Notes: a model not told the origin generated them from the letters alone. Shown: positions 36,260-46,657, counted from the stretch's first letter. The stretch: 64,000 nt of DNA from Alistipes sp. (GCA_017629985.1 JAGBWD010000004.1:32011-96010), one strand, 5' to 3'. Made by a program: numbers and translations.

Positions 36260-38647
36260 TTAGAAAGGATATCCCACACCAAAGTTAAGGGCCATGTTGC
36301 TCCACTTCAGCTTGCGAATCCAGCGATCACCCTCGGGCCAACCAGGGTTATGGAGCTGCACACCAAGGTCGAGGCGAATAACAACAAAGGTTACATCGAT
36401 GCGCAAGCCAAGACCTGTGTTGAAGCCTAGCTGCTTGTAGAAGTTATCAAAATAGAAGACCTCCTCTTTATTTTTCGACTCATTGCCACGAAGATACCAC
36501 ACGTTACCAGCATCAAAGAACAACGCACCGTTGAATATCCACCATATCGGGAAGCGGAACTCGAGGTTTGCCTCAAGACGCACATCACCAACCTGCGCAG
36601 GGTATGCCGTGTCGTGGTGCGCAGAGCTACCACCAGGGCCTAGGGTGCGAGGAACCCATCCACGCATGGAGTTAGCACCACCACAATAGAACATACGATC
36701 GAAAGGTATGGAGCTACCCGCCGAGTTACCATACGTAACACCAACACCACCAAAGAGGCGACCCGCCAAGGCCATATTATATCCTAGGTCTATCTTGTGG
36801 CTGGCGCTAATCTCGGCACGCACAAACTGCGAATAGCGAATGCCCAAAATCTCGTAGTACTTCTCGCCGGCAACAGGCGTAGAGAAGGCTGTAGAGAGAC
36901 CATGGATAAGGTTACCCGAGGTCTCAACATTAGCACGTATAAGCGTAGCATGGCGACCAAGGTTAGCACGCTGCGTGTTGTATGTCCACGAGGCGGACAA
37001 TCCAGCATTTATCTGCGACTCAAATGAGGTTCGCAGATATTTGTTATCTATATCGGCAAGGAACGATGGGTCTACGCTTTTAACATCAATCCAGTTGATA
37101 TCTATAGGACGAATCACAAACGTAGAGCGGCGACCATAACGCCAGCTATAAGCCCAACGTGTGGTGAGGATATTACGACAGTAGTACGGTCTATCCTGAT
37201 AGTCGAAGGCTAGCTCCACACGCGAGCGTGGCTCGGCAATCTTAAGGTTTGGCGCCGTGCGGAAGGGGACGAGGAAGCGGGGGAAGGAGAGACCCACGGT
37301 GATACCCAACTCCTGCGCATTGCGGCGTTCAATATGCTTGGCATACATATACTCAAAGCCAAAGCGGGCTGCAATGTCGAAGGTCTCGGCACCACGGAAG
37401 ATATTGGTATTGGAGTATCCCACGGTAGCTCCCAGGCCAAAGAACGTAGAGGTAGACGAGGCCTCAACCTCCACCTTCATAGCTTGCTTCAGGGCTGGGG
37501 TGGCATAGATATTACAGTCGAGATATCTCTGCTTGGCATCCACAATCTGACCCGAGGTTCTGCCACTACCAACAAAAGTGACGGTGGAACTCTCCTCGGG
37601 AACACGCTCGAAGCTTATCTTGGAGTTACGGAAAAAGCCCAACGACATAAGCTCCTTATTGGTGTGGGTTATCTGGCGAGCGTTATATACATAGTTGGGA
37701 TATAGCGATATGGTACGGCGCAACACAGCATTGCGAAGTCGCGGCGTGAAGCTCTTATCGCTGATGATGTTCAGACCATAATATTGCGTGGTATCTATGA
37801 CCGCACCCTCCCTAAAGCCCATGGTAGAGCGAAGCATAGGGTCATAGGTGGGATATACGTTGATATTGCGGAGCGCATAGATGGAGTTATCCTCGGTAAT
37901 CTGCTCACCACGCTCGTTGATACCCACCGTGGTAGGATTTACGACCATCGTAACCTTGGCATCGTAACCCAAACCTATGGTATCAACCTCGTAGCTAATA
38001 TTATTCACCGTGAAGTCGAAGTATCCGCGGTTGTTGAGCATCGTAGCTATGCGGTTACGCTCCTCATCGAGGCGTGCTATATCTAGAGGCATGCCTCGCT
38101 TAAGAATCGAAGCCGAGCTATCGGCAAGGATAACACCCTCAAGCGAACGGTCACGGAAGTCGTAGTTCAACGCATCAATTACTGTTGGCTCGCCCTGCGT
38201 GATAGTGTAGGTGACATTGGCGCGGCGCTTGCGGCGTGTGGTATCTACACTATAGGTGACCTCCGAGTCGAAATATCCCTTGGTCTGAAGGTAGGTCTGA
38301 AGGTTCATAACCGACTTCTCGGTAAGCAGGCTATCGAGCAACACAGGCTCCTCGCCAATCTTACGCATCAGGTTATTCCACCAATTATCTTTATCGGGAT
38401 TCGCCTTCTCATATACCCAGATGTAGAAGTCAAGGCCAAAGATACGCTTATTGGGGGATTGACGTACGTAGGTATCTAGGCCATCCTTATCGTGGGTGAT
38501 ACGCTTATCGCGAGGCGTAGATTTATCAGCCTCGATTTTCACCTCATGGAGAAGGTACTCCCCCTCGGGGAGTGAGCGAGTAACACTACAGGCGACAGCA
38601 ACAACCGCCACCACAACACACATCACATATCTCAATAGCACCTTCAC
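36260..38647 (-). CDS. tamL: BamA/TamA-type outer membrane lipoprotein (TamL)
   Basis: 795 residues. The N terminus is a lipoprotein signal (VAVAC) followed by SVTRSLPEGEYLL, characteristic of the Bacteroidota TamL subfamily. POTRA-like repeats occupy about 30-330, and the C-terminal beta-barrel (about 400-795) contains GGANSMRGW, a BamA/TamA-superfamily signature, and ends NFGVGYPF. TamL is thought to work with TamB in outer membrane homeostasis. It is the middle gene of dapF-tamL-PEGA (13 bp after dapF). Confidence 0.9.
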   Translation of the reverse strand: MKVLLRYVMCVVVAVVAVACSVTRSLPEGEYLLHEVKIEADKSTPRDKRITHDKDGLDTYVRQSPNKRIFGLDFYIWVYEKANPDKDNWWNNLMRKIGEEPVLLDSLLTEKSVMNLQTYLQTKGYFDSEVTYSVDTTRRKRRANVTYTITQGEPTVIDALNYDFRDRSLEGVILADSSASILKRGMPLDIARLDEERNRIATMLNNRGYFDFTVNNISYEVDTIGLGYDAKVTMVVNPTTVGINERGEQITEDNSIYALRNINVYPTYDPMLRSTMGFREGAVIDTTQYYGLNIISDKSFTPRLRNAVLRRTISLYPNYVYNARQITHTNKELMSLGFFRNSKISFERVPEESSTVTFVGSGRTSGQIVDAKQRYLDCNIYATPALKQAMKVEVEASSTSTFFGLGATVGYSNTNIFRGAETFDIAARFGFEYMYAKHIERRNAQELGITVGLSFPRFLVPFRTAPNLKIAEPRSRVELAFDYQDRPYYCRNILTTRWAYSWRYGRRSTFVIRPIDINWIDVKSVDPSFLADIDNKYLRTSFESQINAGLSASWTYNTQRANLGRHATLIRANVETSGNLIHGLSTAFSTPVAGEKYYEILGIRYSQFVRAEISASHKIDLGYNMALAGRLFGGVGVTYGNSAGSSIPFDRMFYCGGANSMRGWVPRTLGPGGSSAHHDTAYPAQVGDVRLEANLEFRFPIWWIFNGALFFDAGNVWYLRGNESKNKEEVFYFDNFYKQLGFNTGLGLRIDVTFVVIRLDLGVQLHNPGWPEGDRWIRKLKWSNMALNFGVGYPF

Positions 38648-38660
38648 AATCGTACTAATA

Positions 38661-39605
38661 TTATTCGTTTATCTGCTTCACAAAGCTCTCCCAACGCTCC
38701 TGCTCACCAAAATCCTCGGTGATGCGACACTCCACAACACCCTCCTCAAAGCTCACATCACCACGCCACACGTAGGTTGCATTACCCTCGAGGCGTGTAA
38801 CAATCTGCTCTCCAGGATAGGTTGTGCAGTATACCTTACCGCCACGATTCTTAACCTCTATACGCTCGCCACGCTCCACAAATCCAAGAAGCGCCGCCGC
38901 CGTAGCCGAGGCGGTCATAGCAGTACCGCAAGATAGTGTAATGCCTGCACCACGCTCATAGGTAGCTACAAAGATGCTACGTGGCGTGCGGCACTCATAC
39001 AGCGACACATTTACGCCATTGGGGAGAATATCTACATGCTCCTTGACACGCTCACCCAACAGCGACAGCTCCGCCATATCAATAGCATCTACAGCTGCTA
39101 CAATATGTGGATTACCAAGGCTCAACGCCGAGAACTGAAGCGCCGAGGATAGCGCGACAATAGGCTTACCAAGCCATGTATCGCCATTGTCGAAGAGCGC
39201 AAAATCACAACTCCAAAGCGATATATTTATATCTACGGCATAGGCTGCGATGCCCTCTGCCAATGGTTCTGCCACCGCAACACGATAGTCACGACCCCCA
39301 GAGCGAAGGATATCCACACAAGAGATATACCCCTGCTCAATAGCATAACGTGCTACACAACGTATGCCATTGCCACACATCTCGGCATGCGTACCGTCAG
39401 GATTTAGCATATCCATTCCATAGACTCCATCCTCATCCCTAACCACAAGGAGTAGGCCATCGCTACCGATAGAGGAGTCTCTGTTGCACGCCACACGCGC
39501 AAAGGAGGACCAATCTACACTCTTCAACCTCTCATCCTTGCAGATATCAATAAGGATAAAGTCATTCCCCGAACCGTGACACTTTATTATCTCGAAATGC
39601 TCCAT
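38661..39605 (-). CDS. dapF: Diaminopimelate epimerase
   Basis: 314 residues from ATG 39605, the standard family start (MEHFEIIKCHGSGNDF). It interconverts LL- and meso-diaminopimelate for lysine and peptidoglycan. Both catalytic Cys are present: Cys77 in MCGNGIR and Cys226 in SCGT. The motif after Cys226 reads CGTAMTA, where most enzymes have CGTG; the effect is uncertain. The longer frame to 39659 would run into the promoter at 39632. Confidence 0.94.
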   Translation of the reverse strand: MEHFEIIKCHGSGNDFILIDICKDERLKSVDWSSFARVACNRDSSIGSDGLLLVVRDEDGVYGMDMLNPDGTHAEMCGNGIRCVARYAIEQGYISCVDILRSGGRDYRVAVAEPLAEGIAAYAVDINISLWSCDFALFDNGDTWLGKPIVALSSALQFSALSLGNPHIVAAVDAIDMAELSLLGERVKEHVDILPNGVNVSLYECRTPRSIFVATYERGAGITLSCGTAMTASATAAALLGFVERGERIEVKNRGGKVYCTTYPGEQIVTRLEGNATYVWRGDVSFEEGVVECRITEDFGEQERWESFVKQINE

Positions 39606-39631
39606 AGCAACTTTAACACATATATATCGTC

Positions 39632-39662
39632 CAAAGTTACAACTTTTTTCTGCCACCACAAA
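39632..39662 (-). promoter_or_regulatory. Promoter of dapF-tamL-PEGA
   Basis: Minus-strand -7 TAACTTTG (39632-39639) and -33 TTTG (39659-39662), 19 bp apart. Confidence 0.7.
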
Positions 39663-39689
39663 ATTATTACCCCCTTTTTACCCCATCTA

Positions 39690-39720
39690 TTGTTTATAAA
39701 GGATATTTTTCGTAATATTG
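39690..39720 (+). promoter_or_regulatory. Promoter of the alpha/beta hydrolase
   Basis: -33 TTG (39690-39692) and -7 TAATATTG (39713-39720, one mismatch), 20 bp apart. Divergent from the dapF promoter. Confidence 0.5.
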
Positions 39721-39748
39721 TAAGCGCAAACCAAAATAACATCGCGGT

Positions 39749-40549
39749 ATGGTAGAGAAATTTTTGATGGCAGGCACAACGCCTATACACGTTGCAGATA
39801 GCGAAAAGGGGGAGAAGTGTGTAGTCCTTCTGCATGGATATTTGGAGTCTATGCTTGTATGGGAGGAGTTTATAGAGCTACTAAAAGATGAGCTTCGCGT
39901 TGTTGTCATTGACCTGCCAGGACATGGCGTATCGATGATAACATCGGAGGTACATACAATGGAGTATCTTGCAGAGTGCGTGGGACTTACCATGGAGGCT
40001 TTGGGCATCGACAAGTATAGCGTTGTGGGACACTCCATGGGTGGATATGTCTCGTTGGCGATGCTCGACAACTACGCCTCACATCTTGAGAGTATCACAC
40101 TGTTAAGCTCTACGACATCGGCAGACAACCAGGAGAAGTGCGACCGCCGCCGCCGCGAAATAGAACTTATAAAGGCGGGAAAGAAGAATACCCTAGCTCG
40201 CCTTGTTCCACACCAAGGCTTTGCACCCGAGAATGTGAAACGCCTCAAAGATTATATAGAGGACTTGAGCGAGCTGATACTAATCACCGAGGATGAGGGC
40301 GTCATAGCCATCCTCGGAGGTATGATAGAGCGCAAGAGTCGTGGCGAGCAGCTTCGCGGTAGCAACATCCCACACCTATTCATCTTTGGTCGCTACGACC
40401 ACTACATCCCTGTAGAGGTTGCCGAGGAGATGATTGCCCAGGACCCCAAGGCAGAGGTATTGTGGCTCGAACATTCAGGACACATGGGATTCATAGAGGA
40501 GCCTTCGCTATGTGCCGAAGCGATAATCGCCATGGCAAAAGGTAAATAA
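39749..40549 (+). CDS. Alpha/beta hydrolase
   Basis: 266 residues. The fold's landmarks are VVLLHGYLES (oxyanion HG), the nucleophile elbow GHSMGG (Ser near 97), a late acid in RYDHYIP and catalytic His in SGHMGF. No signal peptide, so cytoplasmic. Nothing in the context points to a particular substrate. It stands alone, with its own promoter and terminator. Confidence 0.85.
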   Translation: MVEKFLMAGTTPIHVADSEKGEKCVVLLHGYLESMLVWEEFIELLKDELRVVVIDLPGHGVSMITSEVHTMEYLAECVGLTMEALGIDKYSVVGHSMGGYVSLAMLDNYASHLESITLLSSTTSADNQEKCDRRRREIELIKAGKKNTLARLVPHQGFAPENVKRLKDYIEDLSELILITEDEGVIAILGGMIERKSRGEQLRGSNIPHLFIFGRYDHYIPVEVAEEMIAQDPKAEVLWLEHSGHMGFIEEPSLCAEAIIAMAKGK

Positions 40550-40580
40550 CCTAAAGACAGAGTTTTAGAGATATAGAGAT

Positions 40581-40620
40581 GGGCCTGCTAGACACTCCGT
40601 TGAGCAGGCTCCTATGTTTT
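40581..40620 (+). terminator. Terminator after the hydrolase gene
   Basis: Imperfect stem GGGCCTGCT...AGCAGGCTCC followed by TATGTTTTATA. Its stem and loop resemble the terminator at 46539-46579. Confidence 0.65.
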
Positions 40621-40726
40621 ATAATTTACACTACAAAGCCCCACATTTCGCACCATTTTCAACACCCTCACACCCCATTTACACACCACTTTGACCTATT
40701 TTTCACTTATTTCGCCTGACGATGAT

Positions 40727-40755
40727 TGTTTTTTATATAAGTTTTTGTATATTTG
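40727..40755 (+). promoter_or_regulatory. Promoter of pdxA
   Basis: -33 TTG (40727-40729) and -7 TATATTTG (40748-40755), 18 bp apart. Confidence 0.65.
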
Positions 40756-40777
40756 TGTTTTGAAACAAACATAAACC

Positions 40778-41869
40778 ATGAGCAATAGACTAAAGATTGG
40801 TATCTCACAGGGCGATATTAATGGTATCGGCTGGGAGGTAATCCTCAAAATACTTTCGGATAATCGCATTGCAGAGCTATGTACACCAGTGGTATATGGT
40901 TCATTGGAGGCTGCTACATATTACCAGAAGACGCTAACCGACTATGAACCTGTAAAGTTTACGGTGGTGGAGGGCGCAGAGCAAGCGCAGCAGGGCGTTG
41001 CAAACCTCGTAGAGTGCTGCGACAAGGGTATCTCGATAACCCCTGGCAAGCCCTCAAAGATTGGTGGCGAGGCTGCAGCAAAGGCCCTAAACCGCGCAGT
41101 AGCCGACCTCAAGGCTGGTCGTATAGATGCACTTGTGACAGCGCCGATAGATAAGGAGATGATACAGAGTGAGGCGTTTAACTACACAGGCCACACGGAG
41201 TTTCTCGCAGCAGAGATTGGCGGCAAGCCTCTTATGATTATGGCATCGGAGATTATGCGCGTAGGTCTTGTGACCATCCATGTCCCTGTATCGAAGGTTG
41301 CCGAGCATCTCACAAAGGAGCTTATCGCAGAGCGTATAGAGCAGATGAATCGCTCTATGATTGAGGACTTTGGCATCGTGAAGCCACGTATCGCGGTATT
41401 AGCCCTAAACCCTCACGCGGGCGACGGTGGTCTTCTAGGTAGCGAGGAGGCAGAGATGGTGAAGCCTGCAATAGTGGAGGCCTTCGAGAGAGATATCCTC
41501 GCCTTTGGCCCATTTGCTGCCGATGGTTTCTTTGCTTCAGGGCAGTTCAAAAATTACGATGCGATACTTGCAATGTACCACGACCAGGGTCTTACACCTT
41601 TCAAGACCTTAACCCCTGATGGTGTAAACTTCTCGGCATCTATTGCCGCAGTGCGCACATCACCCGACCATGGCGTAGCATACGACATCGCAGGTAAGGG
41701 CATTGCAGATGAGCAATCTATGCGCAATGCGCTCTACATGGCTATCGACATTGTACGCCGCCGCAAGGAGTGGGCAAAGTGGACAGCAAACCCTCTAGAG
41801 CATTTCGAGCGCGAGAAGGGTCGCGACATCTCGATTAAGGATTTGCCTACAGAGGAGCATAACGACTAA
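40778..41869 (+). CDS. pdxA: 4-hydroxythreonine-4-phosphate dehydrogenase PdxA
   Basis: 363 residues. Oxidises 4-phosphohydroxy-threonine in pyridoxal phosphate synthesis (DXP-dependent route). It begins with the family block GDINGIGWEV. The metal-binding His motifs are all present: TGHTEF (about 144), NPHAGDGG (about 212) and YHDQG (about 268). It has its own promoter. The small membrane protein at 41888 starts 18 bp later. Confidence 0.94.
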   Translation: MSNRLKIGISQGDINGIGWEVILKILSDNRIAELCTPVVYGSLEAATYYQKTLTDYEPVKFTVVEGAEQAQQGVANLVECCDKGISITPGKPSKIGGEAAAKALNRAVADLKAGRIDALVTAPIDKEMIQSEAFNYTGHTEFLAAEIGGKPLMIMASEIMRVGLVTIHVPVSKVAEHLTKELIAERIEQMNRSMIEDFGIVKPRIAVLALNPHAGDGGLLGSEEAEMVKPAIVEAFERDILAFGPFAADGFFASGQFKNYDAILAMYHDQGLTPFKTLTPDGVNFSASIAAVRTSPDHGVAYDIAGKGIADEQSMRNALYMAIDIVRRRKEWAKWTANPLEHFEREKGRDISIKDLPTEEHND

Positions 41870-41887
41870 AGTAACATCCAACGCGGC

Positions 41888-42091
41888 ATGACACAGCGAA
41901 TTAGAGCCTTCATAAGCATTATTATAAGTGCTGTGATGCTTGGTTTAGTCATAACCTACTGCATCGAGTGGTGGATGCCAACGGAGGTGTTGGATTGGAT
42001 TATATGGGGTGCAATGGTTGCAGTGGGTATAACAGCCATATACCGCATCGTGAACCTTGATAAAATGTTAAGCGACAAAGAGAGTGAATAA
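41888..42091 (+). CDS. Small membrane protein
   Basis: 67 residues with two membrane segments (about 6-25 and 35-53) separated by a short loop (WWMPTE), ending in a charged tail. It follows pdxA by 18 bp in the same direction. No family is recognised and no function can be assigned. Confidence 0.65.
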   Translation: MTQRIRAFISIIISAVMLGLVITYCIEWWMPTEVLDWIIWGAMVAVGITAIYRIVNLDKMLSDKESE

Positions 42092-42182
42092 ACAAGGAGT
42101 GCAACTGGGTAGTAATCCGTCTCGTCATTGTGGAGCTACGAAGGCACTCACAATAATAACTTTTTAAAACAACTAAACAATT

Positions 42183-44123
42183 ATGGTTAAAGTAACCTTT
42201 CCCGATGGCTCGGTAAGAGAGTTTGCCAAAGGGACAACTGCCTTTCAGGTGGCAGAGAGCATCAGCCCTCGTTTAGCTGCTGACTCACTAGCAGCCGAGG
42301 TAAATGGCGCAACCGTAGATATGATGCGCCCTATAGATTGTGACTGCACAATCAAATTTTTCAAGTGGGACGATGCCGAGGGTAAGCACGCCTTCTGGCA
42401 CACATCATCACACCTCTTGGCAGAGGCTCTCGAGGCTCTCTACCCAGGTATTAAGTTTGGTATTGGTCCTGCTATTGACAATGGTTTCTACTACGATGTA
42501 GACTCACCTGTGGCTATCACCGAGGCCGACCTTGATAAGATTGAGCAGAAGATGGTGGAGCTTTCACGTAACAAGGAGGCCCTTGTACGTACGGAGGTAT
42601 CAAAGGCTGACGCGCTCAAGACATTTACCGAGAAGGGCGACCAGTATAAGGTGGAGCTTATCACCGACCTTGAGGATGGTACTATATCATTCTACACCAA
42701 CGGTGCCTTCACAGATCTATGTCGTGGTCCACATATTCCAAATACGGGCTACATCAAGGCTATTAAGCTAACATCTATCGCTGGTGCATACTGGCGTGGT
42801 AACGAGAAGAACAAGATGCTTACACGTATCTATGGTGTATCGTTCCCAAAGAAGTCTATGCTTGATGAGCATCTAGCACTCCTCGAGGAGGCAAAGAAGC
42901 GCGACCACCGTAAGCTCGGTAAGGATCTTGAGTTATTCATGTTCTCACAGCGTGTAGGTCAGGGTCTTCCAATGTGGCTTCCAAAGGGTGCAGAGTTGCG
43001 CGACCGCCTAGAGCGTTTCTTGCGTCAGATTCAGAAGGAGTATGGCTATCTTCAGGTTATCACTCCGCATATTGGTAACAAGGATCTCTACGTAACATCG
43101 GGCCACTACGCAAAGTATGGCAAGGATTCATTCCAGCCTATCCACACTCCATTTGAGGGTGAAGAGTACTTGTTGAAGCCTATGAACTGTCCTCACCACT
43201 GCGAGATTTACCGCTCAAAGCCACGCTCATACAAGGATCTTCCAGTGCGTTTGGCGGAGTTTGGTACCGTATACCGCTACGAGCAGTCTGGTGAGTTGCA
43301 CGGTCTTACACGTGTACGCTCGTTTACACAGGATGATGCTCACCTCTTCGTACGTCCTGACCAGCTTTTGGAGGAGTTCGAGAAGGTTATCGATATCGTG
43401 TTGTACATCTTCCGCACCTTGAAGTTCGAGAACTACACTGCACAGATTTCACTCCGCGACCCTAATAATACCGAGAAGTATATCGGTTCGGATGAGAACT
43501 GGGAGAAGGCAGAGGGTGCTATCATCCAGGCTTGTAAGGAGAAGGGTCTGAAGACCACTGTAGAGCTTGGCGAGGCAGCATTCTACGGCCCAAAGCTCGA
43601 CTTCATGGTTAAGGATGCTCTTGGTCGTAGCTGGCAGCTTGGTACTATCCAGGTGGACTACAACCTCCCAGAGCGTTTCGACCTCACATATAAGGGTTCT
43701 GACGACAAGCTACACCGCCCAATCATGATTCACCGCGCACCATTTGGTTCTATGGAGCGTTTCGTAGCGGTGTTGTTGGAGCATACCGCAGGTAAGTTCC
43801 CATTGTGGCTCACCCCAGATCAGGCTGTGGTACTCCCTATCTCGGAGAAGTATAACGACTATGCACAGGAGGTAGCTCGCGAGCTAAACTTGGCAGATGT
43901 ACGTGTGCAGGTCGATGATCGCAACGAGAAGATTGGTCGTAAGATTCGTGACAACGAGCTTAAGCGCATCCCATTCCTACTTATCGTAGGTGAGAAGGAG
44001 GCGGAGGGCCGTCTAGTATCTGTTCGTGCGCAGGGCGAGGGCGACAAGGGTCAGATGACCATCGCCGAGTTTGCCGAGTTCATGAAGGGTCTCGTAGCAA
44101 AAGAGATTGAAGCAAATAAATAA
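42183..44123 (+). CDS. thrS: Threonyl-tRNA synthetase
   Basis: 646 residues, the usual length. An N-terminal TGS domain (1-60) precedes the editing domain with [10 protein letters not shown] (about 72) and the class II catalytic core: motif 2 [12 protein letters not shown] and motif 3 [11 protein letters not shown]. The C-terminal anticodon-binding domain ends at 646. Attaches threonine to tRNA-Thr and edits mischarged Ser-tRNA. infC follows 25 bp later, as in many bacteria. Confidence 0.97.
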   Translation: MVKVTFPDGSVREFAKGTTAFQVAESISPRLAADSLAAEVNGATVDMMRPIDCDCTIKFFKWDDAEGKHAFWHTSSHLLAEALEALYPGIKFGIGPAIDNGFYYDVDSPVAITEADLDKIEQKMVELSRNKEALVRTEVSKADALKTFTEKGDQYKVELITDLEDGTISFYTNGAFTDLCRGPHIPNTGYIKAIKLTSIAGAYWRGNEKNKMLTRIYGVSFPKKSMLDEHLALLEEAKKRDHRKLGKDLELFMFSQRVGQGLPMWLPKGAELRDRLERFLRQIQKEYGYLQVITPHIGNKDLYVTSGHYAKYGKDSFQPIHTPFEGEEYLLKPMNCPHHCEIYRSKPRSYKDLPVRLAEFGTVYRYEQSGELHGLTRVRSFTQDDAHLFVRPDQLLEEFEKVIDIVLYIFRTLKFENYTAQISLRDPNNTEKYIGSDENWEKAEGAIIQACKEKGLKTTVELGEAAFYGPKLDFMVKDALGRSWQLGTIQVDYNLPERFDLTYKGSDDKLHRPIMIHRAPFGSMERFVAVLLEHTAGKFPLWLTPDQAVVLPISEKYNDYAQEVARELNLADVRVQVDDRNEKIGRKIRDNELKRIPFLLIVGEKEAEGRLVSVRAQGEGDKGQMTIAEFAEFMKGLVAKEIEANK

Positions 44124-44148
44124 TAAGTCTAACTAACAATTAACTAAT

Positions 44149-44775
44149 TTGGCAGGACAATTTCCATTCCGCCCACGCCCACAGGCGCAGGGGAATAACC
44201 AACAACAGGGACAGCAACAGCAGCGTGACCAGCGCGACCAGCGCGGCCGCCGCCCACAGCAGGAGAACCCTAATCGCATCAACGAAGAGATTACAGCACC
44301 TACAGTGCGTGTTGTAGGCGAGAACGTTGAGCCCAACTTGGTATTGCCTATCAAGGAGGCACTACGCTTGGCTGATGAGATGGAGCTAGACCTCATCGAG
44401 ATCTCTCCAAAGGCAGAGCCTCCCGTATGCCGCATCGCCGACTACCAGAAGTTCCTTTACCAGCAGAAGAAAAAGGCAAAGGAGATTAAGGCAAAGCAGG
44501 TGAAGGTTGTTGTCAAAGAGATTCGCTTTGGTCCACAGACTGACGACCATGACTACAACTTTAAGCTCAAGCATGCCGAGAACTTCATCAAGGAGGGTGC
44601 AAAGGTTAAGGCCTATGTATTCTTCCGCGGTCGCTCTATCGTATTCAAGGAGCAGGGAGAGATTCTTCTTCTCCGCTTCGCCAACGACTTGGAGGAGATT
44701 GCTCGTGTAGAGATGATGCCAAAGCTTGATGGCAAAAAGATGAATATGATTTTGGCTCCAAAGAGCAAAAAGTAA
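44149..44775 (+). CDS. infC: Translation initiation factor IF-3
   Basis: 208 residues. An N-terminal Gln/Arg-rich extension (about 8-40) precedes the conserved N domain starting NRINEEI (about 42) and the C domain ([21 protein letters not shown] ...). The only start that fits the frame is TTG at 44149. E. coli infC uses AUU, a weak start that IF-3 itself monitors, so the TTG may serve the same feedback. The ribosomal genes rpmI and rplT, which normally follow, are absent; a terminator stands 36 bp later. Confidence 0.95.
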   Translation: MAGQFPFRPRPQAQGNNQQQGQQQQRDQRDQRGRRPQQENPNRINEEITAPTVRVVGENVEPNLVLPIKEALRLADEMELDLIEISPKAEPPVCRIADYQKFLYQQKKKAKEIKAKQVKVVVKEIRFGPQTDDHDYNFKLKHAENFIKEGAKVKAYVFFRGRSIVFKEQGEILLLRFANDLEEIARVEMMPKLDGKKMNMILAPKSKK

Positions 44776-44810
44776 ACATCAAAAGAGCCTTGCATAGGCT
44801 TGTGATAACT

Positions 44811-44856
44811 ATCCTGAAGGGGTGTGGCTGTGGTCTACCCTCTTCAGGATATTATT
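44811..44856 (+). terminator. Terminator of thrS-infC
   Basis: Stem ATCCTGAAGGG / CCCTCTTCAGGAT with one bulge, followed by ATTATTTT. Confidence 0.8.
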
Positions 44857-44945
44857 TTGTAGCATGCTCTTCTTCAAGCGAAAAGCCTCAATATGAATAA
44901 ATATGCCATTATATCAATTCTATGCGCATATTTTTACACTAAAAT

Positions 44946-44975
44946 TTTGCGCTGTTGATATTTTATCTATCTTTG
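44946..44975 (+). promoter_or_regulatory. Promoter of the 45088 lipoprotein gene
   Basis: -33 TTTG (44946-44949) and -7 TATCTTTG (44968-44975), 18 bp apart. The leader would be about 105 nt, in which no known element is seen. Confidence 0.6.
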
Positions 44976-45087
44976 CGTCTGCAAAAATGGCTATCTTAAC
45001 TATTGAGGGATAACACAATAGGGCAAAATAGGCCAATATAGATACATTGTTCGCAAAGGATAATATACAAATAACACAAACAATTTT

Positions 45088-46506
45088 ATGAAAAACATTA
45101 TCAAAATTCTATTTAGCGCCGTGATTGCATTGTCTATCATTGGTTGCACAAAGGAGACAGAGGCTGTGAAGGATAACCGCATCGCCACTCCAGAGTTTAC
45201 ACTCTCGGTACATGAGAATAGCATCACCGTAGTATGGGAGGCTGTAGAGGGCGCTGCATATTACGAGGTAGGTCTAACACCAGGCTCTATCGAGAAGACA
45301 GATATGACTATCCACAGATTTGACAATCTCGATTATGGTGTAACATACGTAGTTAAGCTTCAGGCCATCGCTGCCGATGCTGCTAAAAGCTCAAAGGTTG
45401 GCGAGAAGAGCATAACCATTGGCGAGCGCATTGCTCCTGCATACCGCGAGTTTATACCACGTTTTGGTGCTGCAGCGCAGGCTATCTCTAACAATGGTCG
45501 CTGGGTAGTTGGTGGTTTCGACCGTAAGGGTTTTGTACTCGACCTTAACAACGACAAGATGGTGGAGTTTGAGACTGCAGAGTTCTATGATGTTGCTGAC
45601 GATGGTACCGCTGTAGGTTCTAACCACGCAGTAAACCCTGATGGTGACGCCGCTATTCTCATCGGTGACACCATGATAGATATCGACATCTCAAATATCG
45701 CAGTAAACGCTGGTATGAGCTGCGCAACAGGTATCACCCCTGATGGTGAATTTATCGTAGGTTGGTTCTGGGAGTATGATGAGAGCTGCTACTATGCACA
45801 GCGATTTGGCTCTGTAATTCCTTTCTACTATGATGTTATCACAGGCATCGTTGCCGTTCCAGAGCTTGGTGACCGCATCTACAACGAGGCAGGCGCAACA
45901 GCTATTAAGGCTGTAGCTCCAGACCGCACAATGCTTGGCTATGAGCAGTCTATGGGTATTCACTCTATTATCTGGGCTGATGAGTACACTCCATACGAGT
46001 ATGTTCACTTCGAATACGACAGCAACTACAACCCATTGTTCAGCCTTGGTGACACACAGAACCTATTTACACAGTCTGGTCGCTACATCTATGGTAAGGC
46101 TATAGACTACACCAGTGGTCAGGTGGAGCTACCAGCAGCTTATGACCGTAACACCGATACTCTACACACATTCACAGGCGGTGCGGTAACTGCTATGTCT
46201 GATGACGGTATTGTATTTATCAACGATGCTCCATTCTACATTGGTACTACATCATACGTTGTAGATATCACCAAGGGTGAGCCTTACGTAAATGTACCTC
46301 TCGAGGAGTGGGTATTTGATGTGCATGACATCGACATTGCAGCGTTCGACCCTATGTGCGATGAGGATAAGGATAACAACATCTTGTTGGAGGGTGCTAT
46401 CACCATCGGCACATCTGCAAATGGTCGCATTATCGTAGGTATCGAGAATACCCAGATGGGTTATATCAACTACGTTATCGACCTTGATGGCGAGACTGGA
46501 AGATAG
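45088..46506 (+). CDS. Fn3-containing lipoprotein
   Basis: 472 residues with lipobox SIIGC followed by TKETE. One Fn3-like domain (about 30-110: ITVVWEAVEGAAYYEVGL) is followed by a beta-propeller-like series of short repeats with the pattern 'GITPDGEFIVGWF', 'SISNNGRWVVGG', 'AMSDDGIVFIND', 'GTSANGRIIVGI'. These resemble HAF-type extracellular repeats. Surface location is probable; ligand unknown. Single gene with own promoter and terminator. Confidence 0.72.
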   Translation: MKNIIKILFSAVIALSIIGCTKETEAVKDNRIATPEFTLSVHENSITVVWEAVEGAAYYEVGLTPGSIEKTDMTIHRFDNLDYGVTYVVKLQAIAADAAKSSKVGEKSITIGERIAPAYREFIPRFGAAAQAISNNGRWVVGGFDRKGFVLDLNNDKMVEFETAEFYDVADDGTAVGSNHAVNPDGDAAILIGDTMIDIDISNIAVNAGMSCATGITPDGEFIVGWFWEYDESCYYAQRFGSVIPFYYDVITGIVAVPELGDRIYNEAGATAIKAVAPDRTMLGYEQSMGIHSIIWADEYTPYEYVHFEYDSNYNPLFSLGDTQNLFTQSGRYIYGKAIDYTSGQVELPAAYDRNTDTLHTFTGGAVTAMSDDGIVFINDAPFYIGTTSYVVDITKGEPYVNVPLEEWVFDVHDIDIAAFDPMCDEDKDNNILLEGAITIGTSANGRIIVGIENTQMGYINYVIDLDGETGR

Positions 46507-46538
46507 TATTTGGAGATAGAGTTTCTCAAGAGTATAGG

Positions 46539-46579
46539 GAGTCTGCTCAACGCACCTGTTGAGCAGACTCATTTTTTTT
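46539..46579 (+). terminator. Terminator after the Fn3 lipoprotein gene
   Basis: 13-bp perfect stem GAGTCTGCTCAAC / GTTGAGCAGACTC followed by nine T. Confidence 0.93.
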
Positions 46580-46620
46580 TGCATATAGTGAAGCTGATGC
46601 CACAACAAGCCACCAACCTC

Positions 46621-46651
46621 TTGCAAATTAACAAAATAGTTTATAATTTTG
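46621..46651 (+). promoter_or_regulatory. Promoter of the LPP20/PEGA operon
   Basis: -33 TTG (46621-46623) and -7 TAATTTTG (46644-46651), 20 bp apart. A second -7-like box TAACTTTG lies at 46796-46803 without a clear -33 partner. Confidence 0.6.
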
Positions 46652-46657
46652 TAAGCT

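Noticed and set aside
42092-42182. T-box or other leader before thrS
   Set aside because: No T-box motif or stable terminator/antiterminator is seen, and T-boxes are not expected in this phylum.
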